Source: Diphasiastrum complanatum
Lineage: Eukaryota; Streptophyta; Lycopodiopsida; Lycopodiales; Lycopodiaceae
Length of the DNA: 58,793 nt
Assembly: GCA_029204225.1 (NCBI GenBank)
Contig: MU833267.1
Coordinates: 1-58,793 of the forward strand
Direction: 5' to 3'
Shown: positions 57,640-58,793 of the stretch, piece by piece
Layout: the number at the start of each line of letters is the position of its first letter
Numbering within the stretch: the first letter of the stretch is position 1
Notes under the pieces: model-generated
The model's input: only the letters and a program-made list of their open reading frames with translations
What the model was told of the DNA's origin: nothing
The model's database searches: none
Position numbers and translations under genes: made by a program

Positions 57640-58295
57640 CACAATCAATTGTAGCCAAATTGTGGCTCCAATTTATGATATCAGTAGATTCAACATAGTG
57701 ACCTTTCTCTCGGGTGGATTGGTAGGGCTCAAACACGAAATTGGTAGTAGATGAATCTGTATCAGTAGATTCAACATAGTGACCTTTCTCTCGGGTGGAC
57801 TGGTAGGGCTCAAACATGGAATTGGTAGTAGATGAATCTGTATTGTGAAACCATGCTGGTTTGAATTTCCCAGATGAATCAATAGTAATGGAGCTGTCTC
57901 TATTACCAAAGGTGATCGGCCTTTTCTCCAGTCGTGAATGACCTTTGCATTGGTGAGCCATGGACGACCAAGTAGTAACTCATAGGAATAGGTGTTACTA
58001 GGAATATCGAGTATTACCAGATTTATGAAAAATTTGAGGCCTCCTAGCTTGATTAGAATGTGTGGGAGGAATCCTGTGGGTCGGACCACACTTTGATCAG
58101 CCATCCTGAGTTAAGACAAGTGGGTTTGGTGAGTTTGTCTCTCAAGTTCCATTCCAACATGAGAGATGCTGAGATGATGTTGACACCTGAGCTACCATCT
58201 AATACAACTAATTCTTATCGGGATTGGCGATGAGTAGTTGGAATTTTGATGTTGTCCCTTTCATTGAGCGGATTTGTTAGATGTAATGGCATTTA
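57640..58295 (-). mobile_element. Gypsy aspartic protease remnant with in-frame repeat
   Basis: From right to left: 'LVVLDGSSGVNIISASLML' (about 58210-58150; active site DGSS), 'GGLKFFINLVILDIPSNTYS', 'LLLGRPWLTNAKVIHDW' (58104-57930), then a frameshift and a linker with an exact-length duplication. This order matches a Ty3/gypsy retropepsin. The region to the right is an LTR whose adjacent polypurine tract shows it belongs to a different element. Confidence 0.7.
57680..57841 (-). repeat. 81-bp tandem duplication (27 codons)
   Basis: ATCAGTAGATTCAACATAGT at 57680 and 57761 begin two units of exactly 81 bp with three or so differences. The length is a multiple of three, so the gypsy-derived frame is extended by 27 residues rather than broken. 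Confidence 0.9.
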
Positions 58296-58331
58296 GGTAG
58301 CTCGTCAGGGGTGGTGGTTTTGGTGGATTGG

Positions 58332-58761
58332 TGTAAAGACCACTAGGGAAAACCCCTAAGATGAGGATAGAAAAACACAACAAGAGAGATAATGGAGCAA
58401 AACCATCCAACCAATCCTAGATCCCTCTTGGAGAATAACCTAGACCAAAGTCGTCGACAAGATAATCTCTACCTCAATATATAGAGAGTAGGATCTTGTG
58501 CATGGACCCATACAGTCCCCATGCAGGTCAACTATAAATAGGTCATAGCTCTTTATGCATTCCTCCTGCCTATATCCGTCACACGTACATGCACTACACC
58601 ATATGTCTCAATTAGAGTGTCTGGGTCCTCTCAAAGTCAATAGTCACCAACAGGCCTCGACGTAGAATAAAATCTAGGCATGATCAATAATCTCGAACAC
58701 TAGAGGGCCAGTCTACCATATTAGGACTATTCCATGTCCTTAGCTGAATACGACTGTAACA
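58332..58761 (-). repeat. Gypsy 3' LTR at the window edge
   Basis: About 430 bp, on the plus strand TGTAAAGACC to CGACTGTAACA; in minus orientation TGTTACAG to TCTTTACA with TG..CA ends. Its last 155 bases match 2677-2833. Because the polypurine tract lies on the right, the element's interior continues beyond the window. Confidence 0.75.
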
Positions 58762-58778
58762 TTCTTCCTCCCTTAAAC
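58762..58778 (-). other. Gypsy polypurine tract
   Basis: On the minus strand TTAAGGGAGGAAGAA immediately precedes the LTR start TGTTACAG: a textbook plant gypsy polypurine tract. Confidence 0.8.
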
Positions 58779-58793
58779 AGATTCTACCTTCAA

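Overview
The window is nuclear DNA from a plant, almost certainly a seed plant with a large, repeat-rich genome. The evidence is plant-type Ty1/copia and Ty3/gypsy retrotransposons throughout, U-rich GT-AG introns, and two recognisable host loci: the first exon of an ATG18-like autophagy gene (minus strand) and a complete nine-exon GT47/exostosin glycosyltransferase gene (plus strand). I cannot name the species. Very long introns packed with old LTR elements fit gymnosperms and some early-diverging angiosperms, but that is only a hint.

Layout. 1-12.5 kb is repeat-derived: a gypsy gag remnant, a minus-strand chromovirus, a strongly deleted copia element with almost intact ends (5371-6952), a plus-strand gypsy RT/RNase H, and a LINE reverse transcriptase with an internal 116-bp duplication. 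If the ATG18-like exon at 12518-12730 is functional, all of this lies in its first intron, because its second exon is not in the window. 12.7-13.5 kb is GC-rich and looks like its promoter, with two G-boxes, each inside an inverted repeat. 14.0 kb holds a 95-bp tRNA-derived SINE with a 13-bp target-site duplication. 15.1-16.8 kb (minus) carries the most puzzling coding unit: an intron-containing gene of a family I do not recognise, with a coiled coil, a nuclear-localisation-like basic stretch and a region that could be a transposase-type core. It is joined at its 3' end to a gypsy fragment.

17.1-36.1 kb is a retrotransposon graveyard: copia at 17.1-20.4, 23.8-25.3, 30.9-31.3, 32.6-33.2 and 34.7-36.1, gypsy at 21.6-22.2 and 27.8-30.1. 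Among these lie a 207-bp foldback element, two kinds of tandem duplication, and a cluster of short palindromes built around TAGCACG..CGTGCTA.

36.4-53.1 kb is the GT47 gene. Nine exons with consistent splice phases give a 496-residue type II membrane protein. Intron 1 is 13,457 bp and contains a chromovirus that was itself split by a copia element with about 98% identical LTR portions; both are antisense to the gene. The other seven introns are only 111-389 bp. 53.1-58.8 kb returns to repeats: (GA)n arrays, gypsy gag and protease remnants, a degenerate unassigned reading frame with a 3' A-rich tail, and at the right edge a gypsy LTR with an adjacent polypurine tract whose element continues out of the window.
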